Assembly (NCBI RefSeq): GCF_000425065.1
Contig: NZ_AULB01000038.1
Span: 1 to 64,000 of the forward strand
From: Actinomadura rifamycini DSM 43936
Lineage (GTDB): Bacteria > Actinomycetota > Actinomycetes > Streptosporangiales > Streptosporangiaceae
Direction of reading: 5' to 3'
Length of the DNA: 64,000 nucleotides
Of the stretch, positions 24,785-33,919 are shown piece by piece (within the stretch, counting starts at the first letter, position 1; every line of letters begins with the position of its first letter). The notes below the pieces were generated by a model, which was not told where the DNA came from, searched no databases, and saw nothing but the letters and a program-made list of their open reading frames with translations. The translations under genes were made by a program, and so were the position numbers.

Positions 24785-26371
24785 GTGACCGATCTCCCGC
24801 GCGGCGCCGGCCTCAACCGCCGCGACTTCCTGCGCTACACCGGCATGCTCGGCGCCGCCGCGGCCATCACCGCAAGCCTGTCGGCCTGCAGCGGCCCGTC
24901 CTCCACCGGCGGCTCCGGGAGCGGGACCGGCATCCAGGCCGCCCTCTCCTACGCGCTGTCCGGCGGCTTCGACCCGATGACGTCCTCCAGCGCGGTCGCC
25001 ACCGCCGCGAACCAGCACGTCCTCGAACCGCTCGTCGACCTCGACCCGGTCACCCGCAAGCCGTTCAACGCGCTCGCCAAGGCCGACCCCGAGCAGGTCG
25101 ACGACACCACCTACCGGGTCGCGATCCGCGACGGCGCCACCTTCCACGACGGCTCCAAGGTGACCGCCGACGACGTCGTGTTCAGCTTCGAGCGGGTGCT
25201 CGACCCCGACAACGAGTCGCTGTTCGCCCAGTTCCTGCCGTTCCTCGACGGCGTGAAGAAGGTCGACGAGCAGACCGTCGAGTTCACGCTCAAGTACGCG
25301 TTCGCGCTGTTCGGCGAGCGGCTGTCGGTCGTCCGGATCGTCCCCAAGAAGATCGTCGAGGCGGACCAGAAGAAGTTCGACGCGCTGCCCACCGGGTCCG
25401 GCCCGTTCAAGCTGACGGCCGCGAACGCCGGCAGCGGCCTGAAGTTCGAGAAGTTCGACGCGTACAACGGGCCGCGGCCCGCGAAGGCTCCGACGATGAC
25501 GTGGCTGCTCATCACCGACCCGTCCGCGCGCGTCACCGCCCTGCAGTCCAAGCGCGTCCAGGTGATCGAGGCCGTCCCGTACCTGAACGTCGAGGAGCTG
25601 TCGAAGAGCATGGACGTCGAGTCCGTGCAGAGCTTCGGGCTGCTGTTCCTCATGTTCAACTGCAAGAAGAAGCCGTTCGACGACGTCCGCGTGCGGCAGG
25701 CGCTGCAGTACGCGATCGACACCGGGAAGATGATCGACACGGCGCTGCTCGGCAACGCCGCCGCCGCGACCGGGTTCCTGCCCGAGGGCCACCCCGACTA
25801 CGTCCGGGCGTCCACCGTCTACGGGCACGAACCGGCGAAGGCGAAGAAGCTGCTGCAGGAAGCGGGCGTGAACGGCCTGGAGGTCGAGCTCGTCACCACC
25901 GACACCGACTTCGTGAAGGACTGCGTCCCGCTGATCAAGCAGAGCTGGGACGCCATCGGGGTGCGGACGACGCTGAACGTCGGGCAGTCCGGCGGCCAGT
26001 ACGCCAACAAGATCGACAACGGCAAGTACCAGGTGATGGCCGCGCCCGGCGACCCGTCGGTGTTCGGCAACGACGTCGACCTGCTGATGCGCTGGTTCTA
26101 CGTCGGGACCTGGCCGGAGACCCGCAGCTACAACTCCGGCACCGCCGAGGCGAAGAAGGTCGTCGAGCTGCTCGACGACGCCGCCCGCGAGACCGACGAG
26201 GCCGCGCGCAAGCGGATGTGGGCCGAGGCGATGAACATCGTCGCCGAGCAGGCCGCGCTGTACCCGATCTTCCACCGCAAGCTGCCGACCGCATGGAACG
26301 GCGACGCGCTGAGCGGCTTCAAGCCGCTCGCCACGACCGGCCTGTCGTTCCTCGACGTCGGCCGCGCGTGA
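24785..26371 (+). CDS. ABC transporter substrate-binding lipoprotein (DppA/SBP_bac_5), predicted sialic acid binder
   Basis: 528 residues from GTG 24785 behind GGAGACGTC. It has a twin-arginine lipoprotein signal (LNRRDFLRYTGMLG, lipobox LSAC). The body is the dipeptide/nickel-type SBP_bac_5 fold: FDPMTSSSAV, VAIRDGATFHDGSKVTADDV, FNCKKKPFDDVRVRQAL. The family usually binds peptides, but a dipeptide-type ABC system (SatABCD) imports sialic acid in Haemophilus ducreyi. Being the first gene of an operon with nanA, nanK and nanE points to the same substrate here. Confidence 0.88.
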   Translation: MTDLPRGAGLNRRDFLRYTGMLGAAAAITASLSACSGPSSTGGSGSGTGIQAALSYALSGGFDPMTSSSAVATAANQHVLEPLVDLDPVTRKPFNALAKADPEQVDDTTYRVAIRDGATFHDGSKVTADDVVFSFERVLDPDNESLFAQFLPFLDGVKKVDEQTVEFTLKYAFALFGERLSVVRIVPKKIVEADQKKFDALPTGSGPFKLTAANAGSGLKFEKFDAYNGPRPAKAPTMTWLLITDPSARVTALQSKRVQVIEAVPYLNVEELSKSMDVESVQSFGLLFLMFNCKKKPFDDVRVRQALQYAIDTGKMIDTALLGNAAAATGFLPEGHPDYVRASTVYGHEPAKAKKLLQEAGVNGLEVELVTTDTDFVKDCVPLIKQSWDAIGVRTTLNVGQSGGQYANKIDNGKYQVMAAPGDPSVFGNDVDLLMRWFYVGTWPETRSYNSGTAEAKKVVELLDDAARETDEAARKRMWAEAMNIVAEQAALYPIFHRKLPTAWNGDALSGFKPLATTGLSFLDVGRA

Positions 26372-26404
26372 CCGCCTGACCGCAGACGAAACGGACATCG
26401 ATCC

Positions 26405-27364
26405 ATGGCCACGATCCTGCGGATGGCGCTGGGCCGGCTGCTGCTCCTGGTACCGATGGTGCTGGGCGTCACGCTGCTCGTCTTCGTCGTCCTGAGGTTC
26501 TCTCCGAGCGACCCCGCCTACAACGCCCTCGGAGAGGGCTCGACACCCGAGGCGCGCGCCGCGTACGCGGAGGAGAACGGGCTGAACGACCCGCTCCCCC
26601 TCCGGTACGCCCGCTTTCTCGGCGACCTGCTGCAAGGCGACCTCGGGGTGACGGCGGCGCCGAGCCGCCCCGTCACCGAGGCGGTCTCGACCGCGTTCCC
26701 GCTGACGCTCCAGCTCGCGGTGCTGTCGGTGCTGCTCGGCGTGCTCGTCGCGCTCGCGCTCGGCGTCACGGCGGCGCTGTTCCGGGACCGCTGGCCCGAC
26801 CAGGTCATCCGCGCCGTGTCCATGGCCGGTGTCGCGATGCCGTCGTTCTGGCTCGGCATCCTGCTGATCCAGTGGTTCGCGCTGCGCCTCGGCTGGTTCC
26901 CGACCGGCGGCTACGTCAACCCCGCCGACTCGGTCGGCGAATGGCTGCGCAGCCTCGCGCTGCCCGCCGTCGCGGTGGCGCTGCCGGTCGGCTCCCAGCT
27001 CGCCCGCGTCGTGCGCACCGCGATGGTCGAGGAACTCGACCGCGACTACGTCCGGACGGCGGTCGGCGGCGGGCTGCCGCGGTCGGTCGTCGTCGGGCGC
27101 AACGTGCTGCGCAACGCGCTGATCACCCCGCTGACCGTGCTCGGCCTGCAGATCGGCTACCTGCTCAGCGGCACGGTCGTCATCGAGGCGATCTTCGGGC
27201 TGCCCGGCCTCGGCACGCTCATCATGCAGGCCGTCACCGCCGGGGACCTCGCCCTCGTGCAGGGCGTCGTGCTCTGCGTCGCGGTGAGCTTCCTGCTGGT
27301 GAACCTGCTGGTGGACGTCCTGTACCTGTTCGCGAACCCGCGGCTGAAGGGAGCGACGCGATGA
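26405..27364 (+). CDS. ABC transporter permease (DppB type)
   Basis: 319 residues with six hydrophobic spans and the BPD_transp_1 EAA loop (VRTAVGGGLPRSVVVGRNVL). The N-terminal region GRLLLLVPMVLGVTLLVFVV is the usual DppB first helix. It forms the membrane channel together with the permease half of the next protein. Its stop overlaps the next start (ATGA, 27361-27364). Confidence 0.92.
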   Translation: MATILRMALGRLLLLVPMVLGVTLLVFVVLRFSPSDPAYNALGEGSTPEARAAYAEENGLNDPLPLRYARFLGDLLQGDLGVTAAPSRPVTEAVSTAFPLTLQLAVLSVLLGVLVALALGVTAALFRDRWPDQVIRAVSMAGVAMPSFWLGILLIQWFALRLGWFPTGGYVNPADSVGEWLRSLALPAVAVALPVGSQLARVVRTAMVEELDRDYVRTAVGGGLPRSVVVGRNVLRNALITPLTVLGLQIGYLLSGTVVIEAIFGLPGLGTLIMQAVTAGDLALVQGVVLCVAVSFLLVNLLVDVLYLFANPRLKGATR

Positions 27365-29373
27365 GCGGTCCGCTCGGTGCGGCGACCGGCGCGGCGTCCC
27401 GCGCGGTGCGCCGGCTGCGGCCGGCGTCCCGGGCGGCGCTGGCGCTACTCCTGCTGATCGTGCTGGCGGCGCTGTGCGCGCCGCTGGTCAGCGGGCACGA
27501 CCCGCTCACCACGGGCGTCGCCGGGCAGGCGCCGTCCGCCGACCACTGGTTCGGCACCGACCGCGTCGGCCGGGACGTCTTCGCCCGCGTCATGTACGGG
27601 GCGCGCTGGTCCCTCGCCATCGGCCTCGGCGCCGCCCTGCTCGCGCTGGTCGTCGGGGCGCTGCTCGGCTCGCTCGCGGCGACGTCGCACCGCGCGGTGG
27701 ACGAGCTGGTCATGCGGTGCCTCGACGTCGTGATGGCGTTCCCGGCCGTCGCGCTCGCCGCGGTGATCGTCACCGTGTTCGGCAAGAGCCTGCCGGTGCT
27801 GATCTGCACGATCGCGTTCCTGTACGTGCCGCAGGTCGCGCGGGTCGTCCGCGCCAACGTGATGTCGCAGTACGGCGAGGACTACGTCGCCGCCGAGCAG
27901 ATCATCGGCGCCGGGCGCGCGCACATCCTGAGCCGCCACGTGCTGATCAACTGCGCGGCGCCCGTCCTGGTCTTCGTCACGATCATCGTCGCGAACGCGA
28001 TCGTGTTCGAGGCGAGCCTGTCGTTCATCGGCGCGGGCGTGCAGGACCCCGACCCGTCCTGGGGCAGCGTCATCGCCTACGGCAAGGCGCTGGTCCTGTC
28101 CGGCGGCTGGTGGGCGACGTTCTTCCCCGGCCTGTTCATCCTCGTGACGGTGCTGGTGCTGAACATCCTGTCCGAGGGCATCTCGGACGCCTGGGCCGCG
28201 CCCGCCGACCGCTCCGCAGCGGCGAAGGACGGCGGCAAGGACGGCAAGGGCGGCGACGCCCGCACGGCGGCCCCGTCCGCCGAGCGGGCGGCCGAGCCCG
28301 CGCGGGTGCTCAGCGACGGCCTGCACGAGGCCGGGCGGCGCCTCGCCGCACGCGCCCGCCCCCTCCCCGACGGCGAGCCGCTGCTGCGCGTCGAGGACCT
28401 CACCATCGCGTTCCCCGACCGCTACGGCGACGTCGACGTCGTCGACGGGGTGTCGCTGGACGTGCGTCCCGGCGAGGTCGTCGGGCTCGTCGGCGAGAGC
28501 GGCTGCGGCAAGAGCCTCACCAGCCTCGCGATCATGGGCCTGGAGCCGCGCGCCGCGAAGCTCGGCGGACGGCTGCTGTTCGACGGCCGCGACCTGCGGA
28601 CGATGCCCGCCCGCGAGCGGCGCGGACTGCTCGGCCACGACATGGCGATGATCTACCAGGACGCGCTGTCGTCGCTGAACCCGGCGATGACGATCCGGGC
28701 GCAGCTCCGGCAGCTCACCCGCCGCGGCGGCACCCGCACCCCCGAGGAGCTGCTGACCCTCGTCGGCCTCGACCCGCACCGGACGCTGCGCAGCTACCCG
28801 CACGAGCTGTCCGGCGGCCAGCGGCAGCGGGTGCTGATCGCGATGGCGCTGTCGCGCGACCCGCGCCTCGTCGTCGCCGACGAGCCGACCACCGCCCTCG
28901 ACGTCACCGTCCAGGCCGAGGTCATGCGGCTGCTGCTGCGGCTCCGCGAGGAGCTCGGCTTCGCGCTGATCCTCGTCTCGCACGACCTCGCGCTCGTCGC
29001 CGACGTCACCGACCGCGTCGTCGTCATGTACGGCGGGCAGGTCGCCGAGGCCGGCGCCACCTCCCGGGTCGTCGCCGCGCCCCGGCACCACTACGCGCGC
29101 GGCCTGCTCGGCGCGGTGCTGTCGCTGGAGACCCCGGACGCGCGGCCCGTGCAGATCCCGGGCGTCGTGCCGTCGCCGTCCGGCTTCCCGCCGGGCTGCC
29201 GGTTCGCCGACCGGTGCGCCGCGGCGACCGCCGCGTGCGCCGAGCGGCCCGAGCCGTCCGGCACCCCGGACGGGCACGCGTTCGCCTGCCACCACCCGGC
29301 CGGCGCACCCGCCGACGCACCCGCCGACGACGCGGCCGGGCATGTTCCGGCCGAGACGGGAGAGCAGCGATGA
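27361..29373 (+). CDS. Fused ABC permease (DppC) and ATPase (DppD)
   Basis: 670 residues. Residues about 15-285 are a DppC-type permease (HWFGTDRVGRDVFARVMYGA, SFIGAGVQDPDPSWG). A charged linker (about 285-335) leads to a complete ATPase: Walker A GESGCGKS, signature LSGGQRQR, Walker B LVVADEP, H-loop SHD, and the oligopeptide C-terminal Cys-rich tail (CRFADRCAAATAACAERP). Normally these are separate chains; fusion fixes a 1:1 ratio. Both ends overlap neighbours by 4 nt. Confidence 0.92.
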   Translation: MSGPLGAATGAASRAVRRLRPASRAALALLLLIVLAALCAPLVSGHDPLTTGVAGQAPSADHWFGTDRVGRDVFARVMYGARWSLAIGLGAALLALVVGALLGSLAATSHRAVDELVMRCLDVVMAFPAVALAAVIVTVFGKSLPVLICTIAFLYVPQVARVVRANVMSQYGEDYVAAEQIIGAGRAHILSRHVLINCAAPVLVFVTIIVANAIVFEASLSFIGAGVQDPDPSWGSVIAYGKALVLSGGWWATFFPGLFILVTVLVLNILSEGISDAWAAPADRSAAAKDGGKDGKGGDARTAAPSAERAAEPARVLSDGLHEAGRRLAARARPLPDGEPLLRVEDLTIAFPDRYGDVDVVDGVSLDVRPGEVVGLVGESGCGKSLTSLAIMGLEPRAAKLGGRLLFDGRDLRTMPARERRGLLGHDMAMIYQDALSSLNPAMTIRAQLRQLTRRGGTRTPEELLTLVGLDPHRTLRSYPHELSGGQRQRVLIAMALSRDPRLVVADEPTTALDVTVQAEVMRLLLRLREELGFALILVSHDLALVADVTDRVVVMYGGQVAEAGATSRVVAAPRHHYARGLLGAVLSLETPDARPVQIPGVVPSPSGFPPGCRFADRCAAATAACAERPEPSGTPDGHAFACHHPAGAPADAPADDAAGHVPAETGEQR

Positions 29374-30386
29374 CCACCCCCGTGATGGAACTCCGCGACG
29401 TGCACGTCCGGCTGCCCGCACGCGGCGGCTCCCCGTTCCGGCGGGACGTCGTGCACGCGCTGACCGGCGCCGACCTCGCCGTCGCGCCCGGCGAGACGGT
29501 CGGGATCGTCGGCGAGTCCGGGTGCGGCAAGTCGACGCTCGCGAAGGTGCTCGTCGGGCTGCTGCGCCCGACGTCCGGCACCGTCCTGTTCGAGGGGGAC
29601 GACCTCGGCGGGCTCCGCCGCGCCGAGCGGGCCGCCCGGATCGGCGCGTCCGTCGGGATGGTCTTCCAGGACCCCGCCACCGCCCTCAACCGGCGGCTGC
29701 CCGTCCGCACGATCCTCCGCGACCCCCTCGACGTGCACAAGCGCGGCACGCCCGCCGAACGGGACGAGCGCGTCCGGGAACTGATGTCGCTGGTCGGGCT
29801 GCCGCCGTCGACCGCCGCCGCGCTGCCCGCGCAGCTGTCCGGCGGGCAGCGGCAGCGCGTCGCGATCGCCCGCGCGCTGATGCTCGACCCGTCACTGCTC
29901 GTCGCCGACGAACCCACGTCGGCGCTCGACGTGTCCGTCCGGGCGCAGATCCTCAACCTGCTGCTCGACCTCAAGGACCGGCTCGGGCTGTCGATGGTGT
30001 TCGTGTCCCACGACATCCAGACCGTCCGCCGCATGTCCGACCGCATCGTGACGATGTACCTCGGCCGGATCGTCGAGGAGGCGCCCGCCGGGACGGTCGC
30101 CGCCGACGGCACCCGCCACCCGTACACCCGCGCGCTGCTGTCCGCGACGCCGAGCCTGCTCGACCCGATGGAGCCGATCCGGCTCGACGGGCCCGTCCCC
30201 TCGGCCGTCCGGCCCCCGTCCGGCTGCCCGTTCCGCACCCGCTGCCCGCGCGCCGCCGCCGACTGCGCCGAGGCGATGCCCGCCTTCGAGTCCGCGGCCG
30301 ACCCGCTGCACCGGTACCGGTGCCTGCACCCCGTCACCGACCCGTCCGACCTCGCCGTCCCGACCGCCTCCCTGGAGAAACCGTGA
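29370..30386 (+). CDS. ABC transporter ATPase (DppF type)
   Basis: 338 residues: Walker A GESGCGKS, Q-loop FQDP, signature LSGGQRQR, Walker B LVADEP, H-loop SHD, and the oligopeptide-family C-terminal cysteines (CPFRTRCPRAAADC). With the fused ATPase it gives the heterodimeric motor of the importer. It starts in an ATGA overlap and ends in a GTGA overlap with nanA. Confidence 0.92.
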   Translation: MTTPVMELRDVHVRLPARGGSPFRRDVVHALTGADLAVAPGETVGIVGESGCGKSTLAKVLVGLLRPTSGTVLFEGDDLGGLRRAERAARIGASVGMVFQDPATALNRRLPVRTILRDPLDVHKRGTPAERDERVRELMSLVGLPPSTAAALPAQLSGGQRQRVAIARALMLDPSLLVADEPTSALDVSVRAQILNLLLDLKDRLGLSMVFVSHDIQTVRRMSDRIVTMYLGRIVEEAPAGTVAADGTRHPYTRALLSATPSLLDPMEPIRLDGPVPSAVRPPSGCPFRTRCPRAAADCAEAMPAFESAADPLHRYRCLHPVTDPSDLAVPTASLEKP

Positions 30387-31324
30387 CCACCGCTCCCGCT
30401 CCCACCCGCCTCGGCGGCGTCGTGCCGCCCGTCTGCACGCCGCTCACCCCCGGCCTCGACGTGGACGTCCCGTCCCTGGAACGGCTCATCGACCACCTCG
30501 TCGGCGCCGGGGTGGACGGCCTGTTCGTCCTGGGCTCGACGAGCGAGGTCGCGTTCCTGCCCGACGGGCACCGGCGGACCGTGCTGGAGACCGCCGTGAA
30601 GCACGCCGCCGGGCGGGTGCCCGTCCTCGGCGGCGTCATCGACATGACCACCCCCCGGGTGATCGAGCACGCCCGCGCCGCCGCCGAGGCCGGCTGCGCC
30701 GGGGTCGTCGTGACCGCCCCGTTCTACACGCGCACCCACCCGGCCGAGATCGAGGACCACCTGCGCCGCGTCGCCGCCGCCGTGCCCGTCCCCGTCTACG
30801 CCTACGACCTGCCGGTGTCCGTCCACACCAAGCTGGACGGCGCGATGCTGCTGCGGCTCGCCGCCGACGGCGTCCTCGCGGGCGTCAAGGACTCCAGCGG
30901 CGACGACGGCGCCCTGCGCACCCTCCTGCTCGCGCAGCGCGACGCCGGGATCGACGGGTTCAGCGTGCTCACCGGCGCCGAACTGACCGTCGACACGGCC
31001 GTCGCGATGGGCGTCCACGGGGTCGTCCCGGGCCTCGGCAACGTCGACCCCGCCGGGTACGTGCGGCTGTACCGGCACTGCGCCGAGGGCCGGTGGGACG
31101 ACGCCCGCGCCGAGCAGGAGCGGCTGCTGCGGCTGTTCGACATCGTCAACGCGGGCGCGACCGACCGGATGGGCCGCGGCTCGTCGGCGCTCGGCGCGTT
31201 CAAGGCCGCGCTGCACCTCCTCGGCGTCATCGACCACCCGGTCACCGCGCCGCCGCAGGTGCAGCTCGACGCCGCCGAGACCGGACGGGTACGGGAGCGG
31301 CTCGCCGCCGCGGGCCTGCTGTGA
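30383..31324 (+). CDS. nanA: N-acetylneuraminate lyase-like (DapA/NanA superfamily)
   Basis: 313 residues of the class I aldolase DapA/NanA family. Visible landmarks are the GSTSE carboxylate-binding loop, the Tyr in YAYDLPVSVH and the Schiff-base Lys in AGVKDSSGD. The predicted reaction is cleavage of N-acetylneuraminate to N-acetylmannosamine and pyruvate. Family members also act on other 2-keto acids; the adjoining nanK and nanE decide in favour of sialate. GTG start overlaps the preceding stop. Confidence 0.85.
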   Translation: MTTAPAPTRLGGVVPPVCTPLTPGLDVDVPSLERLIDHLVGAGVDGLFVLGSTSEVAFLPDGHRRTVLETAVKHAAGRVPVLGGVIDMTTPRVIEHARAAAEAGCAGVVVTAPFYTRTHPAEIEDHLRRVAAAVPVPVYAYDLPVSVHTKLDGAMLLRLAADGVLAGVKDSSGDDGALRTLLLAQRDAGIDGFSVLTGAELTVDTAVAMGVHGVVPGLGNVDPAGYVRLYRHCAEGRWDDARAEQERLLRLFDIVNAGATDRMGRGSSALGAFKAALHLLGVIDHPVTAPPQVQLDAAETGRVRERLAAAGLL

Positions 31325-32220
31325 CCGCCGTCCGGTACGCCGCGCTCGACATCGGCGGCACCAAGGTCGCGGCCGCGCTGGCGGACGCCGAGGGAACGGT
31401 CCTGCACCGCGGCCGCGTCCCAACTCCCGAGGGCGGCGGGCAGGCCGTCCTCGCCGCCGCCGCCCGGCTGCTGGACGGCCTCGCCGAGGACGCCCGCGAC
31501 GGGAGCCGCCCCCCGGGCGGCGGCACCGGCGACCGGCTGCGGGCAGCCGGCGTCCGCGCGCTGGGCGTCGGGGCGCCGGGGGTCGTCGACCCGGCGACCG
31601 GGCGCGTCGTGTCCGCGACGGACGTGCTGCCCGGCTGGTCCGGGACGCCGGTGCGGGACGTCCTCGCGGACCTGACCGGCCTGCCCGTCGCGGTCGCCAA
31701 CGACGTCCGCGCGATGGGCCTCGGCGAGGCCCGGCGGGGCGCGGGCGCCGGGTACCACCGCGTCCTGCACGTGTCCGTCGGGACCGGCGTCGGCGGCGCG
31801 CTGACCACCGGCGGACGGCTCGACGGCGGAGCGCACGGCACCGCCGGGGAACTCGCGCACCTGCTCGTCCCCGAACGGGGGCCGGTGCCGTGCGGCTGCG
31901 GGCGGCGCGACCACCTGGAGGCCGCGGTGTCCGGCCCGGCCATCGCGGCCACCGGCGACCCCGGCCGCGCCGGGGCGCTGCTCGGCCGCGCGCTCGCCGG
32001 GCTCCTCGCCGTCCTCGACCCGGACGCCGTCGTGGTCGGCGGCGGCGTCGCCCAGGTCGGCGCGCCGTTCCTCGACGCGGTCACCGCCGCGTTCCGTGCG
32101 GAGGCGCTGCCGCCGCTGCGCGCCACACCGATCCTGCCCGCCGCGCTCGGCACCGACGCGCCGCTCACCGGCGCCGCGCTGCTCGCCCGAGCCGCCACCG
32201 ACCACGAGGGGGATGCATGA
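31321..32220 (+). CDS. nanK: ROK-family N-acetylmannosamine kinase
   Basis: 299 residues. ATP-binding motif DIGGTK at residue 10, the sugar-binding GTAGELAH His and the zinc-binding CGCGRRDHLEA are those of ROK kinases. It should phosphorylate ManNAc to ManNAc-6-P between NanA and NanE. GTG start overlaps the nanA stop, ATGA overlap follows with nanE. Confidence 0.88.
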   Translation: MTAVRYAALDIGGTKVAAALADAEGTVLHRGRVPTPEGGGQAVLAAAARLLDGLAEDARDGSRPPGGGTGDRLRAAGVRALGVGAPGVVDPATGRVVSATDVLPGWSGTPVRDVLADLTGLPVAVANDVRAMGLGEARRGAGAGYHRVLHVSVGTGVGGALTTGGRLDGGAHGTAGELAHLLVPERGPVPCGCGRRDHLEAAVSGPAIAATGDPGRAGALLGRALAGLLAVLDPDAVVVGGGVAQVGAPFLDAVTAAFRAEALPPLRATPILPAALGTDAPLTGAALLARAATDHEGDA

Positions 32221-32906
32221 CGTCCGAGGAGTTCGCCGCGCTCGTCCGGAACCGGCTGATCGTGTCCTGCCAGGCGGGGCACGGGCACCCGCTGCGCGAC
32301 ACCGCCGCCCTCACCCGGTCGGCGCGGGCCGCCGAGGCGGGCGGCGCGGCGGCGATCCGCTGCGGCGGCGTCGGCGGCGTCCCGGACGTCGCCGCCATCG
32401 CGGACGCGGTCGCCGTGCCCGTCATCGGCCTCACCAAGGACGGGACGGACGGCGTGTTCATCACCCCGACCGTCGAGGCGGCCCGCGCGGTCGTCGCCGC
32501 GGGCGCCGCGGTCGTCGCGGCCGACGCCACGTTCCGCCCCCGCCCCGACGGGCGCCCGGTGGCCGAGTCGATCGCGGCCGTCCACGACGCGGGCGCCCTG
32601 TTCATGGCGGACGTCGCGACGCTGGAGGAGGGCGTCGCGGCGGCCGAGGCGGGCGCCGACATGGTCGCCACCACCCTCGCCGGCTACACCGGCCCCGGCC
32701 CGGTCCCGGACGGCCCGGACATCGGCCTCGTCCGCGCGCTGCGCGCCGCGCTCCCGGGCGCCCTGCTCATCGCCGAGGGCCGCTACCACTCGCCCGACGC
32801 CGCCGCGGCGGCGATCGAGGCGGGCGCGACGTCGGTCGTCGTGGGCACCGCCATCACCGACCCGCGGTGGATCACCGCCCGCTTCGCGGCGGCCGTGTCG
32901 TCCTAG
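32217..32906 (+). CDS. nanE: N-acetylmannosamine-6-phosphate 2-epimerase
   Basis: 229 residues. The opening LIVSCQAGHGHPLRD, the block AAIRCGGVGGVPDVAAI with LTKDGTDGVFITPT, the catalytic-lysine region and the C-terminal phosphate site VVVGTAITDP are diagnostic of NanE TIM barrels. It converts ManNAc-6-P to GlcNAc-6-P. It is the last gene of the operon; nagA/nagB are not in the window. Confidence 0.93.
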   Translation: MTSEEFAALVRNRLIVSCQAGHGHPLRDTAALTRSARAAEAGGAAAIRCGGVGGVPDVAAIADAVAVPVIGLTKDGTDGVFITPTVEAARAVVAAGAAVVAADATFRPRPDGRPVAESIAAVHDAGALFMADVATLEEGVAAAEAGADMVATTLAGYTGPGPVPDGPDIGLVRALRAALPGALLIAEGRYHSPDAAAAAIEAGATSVVVGTAITDPRWITARFAAAVSS

Positions 32907-32912
32907 CGGAGA

Positions 32913-32952
32913 GCGGAGAGGCCCGGCCCCCGCGGGGACCGGGCCTCTCCGC
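32913..32952. terminator. Bidirectional hairpin between nanE and the esterase
   Basis: GCGGAGAGGCCCGG (32913-32926) pairs with CCGGGCCTCTCCGC (32939-32952), a perfect 14-bp stem with a 12-nt loop. It starts 6 bp after the nanE stop and ends exactly where the convergent esterase stop begins, so it can serve both. Confidence 0.8.
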
Positions 32953-33891
32953 CTACCCGTCGAGGAGGTCGCGCAGGTCGGCGGTGGCTTGGGCCGCGGC
33001 GGCCTCGGCCGTCGCGGAGACCCCGCCGAGGCCGAAGAACCCGTGGTTCAGCGTGGGCCACGTCCGGTGCACGACCGGCACCCCGGCGTCCCGCAGCGCC
33101 GCCGCGTACGCGTCGCCCTCGTCGCACAGCGGGTCGTACCCGGCGGTGTGGACGACCGCGGGCGCGACGCCCGCCAGGTCGGCGGCCCGCAGCGGCGAGA
33201 CCCGCCAGTCGCCGCCGGGCCCCGCGTACAGGCCGGCGAACGAGCGCATGCCGTCCAGCGTCAGCCCGTACCCCTCCGCCCGCTTCGCCCGGGACGGGTA
33301 CCGCGCGTTCACGGCCGGGTCGGCGTAGCCGCCCGCGACGTCCGTCACCGGCACGACCAGCAGCTGGCCCGCGAGCGGCACCCCGGCGTCCCGACACGCG
33401 ATCGCGACGGACGCCGCGAGCTGCCCGCCCGCACTGTCCCCGGCCACGGCCACCCGCCTGTCCCGGGCCATGTGCAGGGCGGCGGCGAGGCAGTCGTCGA
33501 ACGCGGCCGGGTACGGGTGCTCGGGGGCGAGCCGGTAGTCGACGCCGACGACCGTCCGTCCGGTCCCGGCGGCGAGGCGGCGCATGTGCTGGAGGTGGGT
33601 CCGCAGGTCCCCGGCGATCCAGCCGCCGCCGTGGAAGAACAGGATCGCGGTCTCGTCGACCCGCTTCACGGGCTCGATCACCCGCACCGGCACGGCCCCG
33701 TCCGGGGCGCCGATCCGCTCGTCGCGCTCGTCCGCCGGGGCGAACGGGTCCGCGAGCAGCGCCCGCGAGCGCTCGTTCACCGCGACCGCGTGCCGCCGCG
33801 CCCCCTCGACCGACGCGTCCGCGGCCGTGGGATCCAGCGCCCGCGCCCGCAGCCACGCGGCGACGTCCGCATCGAACTCGACTTCCGCCAT
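32953..33891 (-). CDS. Alpha/beta hydrolase (HSL family), predicted nan-regulon esterase
   Basis: 312 residues with HGGGW oxyanion motif, GDSAGG nucleophile, Asp in YDPLCDEG and catalytic His in LNHGFFG; no signal peptide. It should cleave short-chain acyl esters in the cytosol. A copy of the nan operator (site C) lies 14 bp before its ATG and it converges on nanE. A plausible job is removing O-acetyl groups from imported sialic acids, which block NanA; this is inference. General acyl-ester or drug-like ester cleavage is the alternative. Confidence 0.87.
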   Translation of the reverse strand: MAEVEFDADVAAWLRARALDPTAADASVEGARRHAVAVNERSRALLADPFAPADERDERIGAPDGAVPVRVIEPVKRVDETAILFFHGGGWIAGDLRTHLQHMRRLAAGTGRTVVGVDYRLAPEHPYPAAFDDCLAAALHMARDRRVAVAGDSAGGQLAASVAIACRDAGVPLAGQLLVVPVTDVAGGYADPAVNARYPSRAKRAEGYGLTLDGMRSFAGLYAGPGGDWRVSPLRAADLAGVAPAVVHTAGYDPLCDEGDAYAAALRDAGVPVVHRTWPTLNHGFFGLGGVSATAEAAAAQATADLRDLLDG

Positions 33892-33904
33892 ACACCCCTC
33901 CCTA

Positions 33905-33919
33905 GGACATGGGACATCC
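33905..33919 (-). promoter_or_regulatory. NanR-type operator, site C (esterase)
   Basis: GGACATGGGACATCC keeps the 6-3-6 layout of sites A and B with one arm of each variant (GGACAT and its GGATGT form). It overlaps a TAGGAT -10-like element on the minus strand, so bound repressor would cover the core promoter. Confidence 0.6.
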
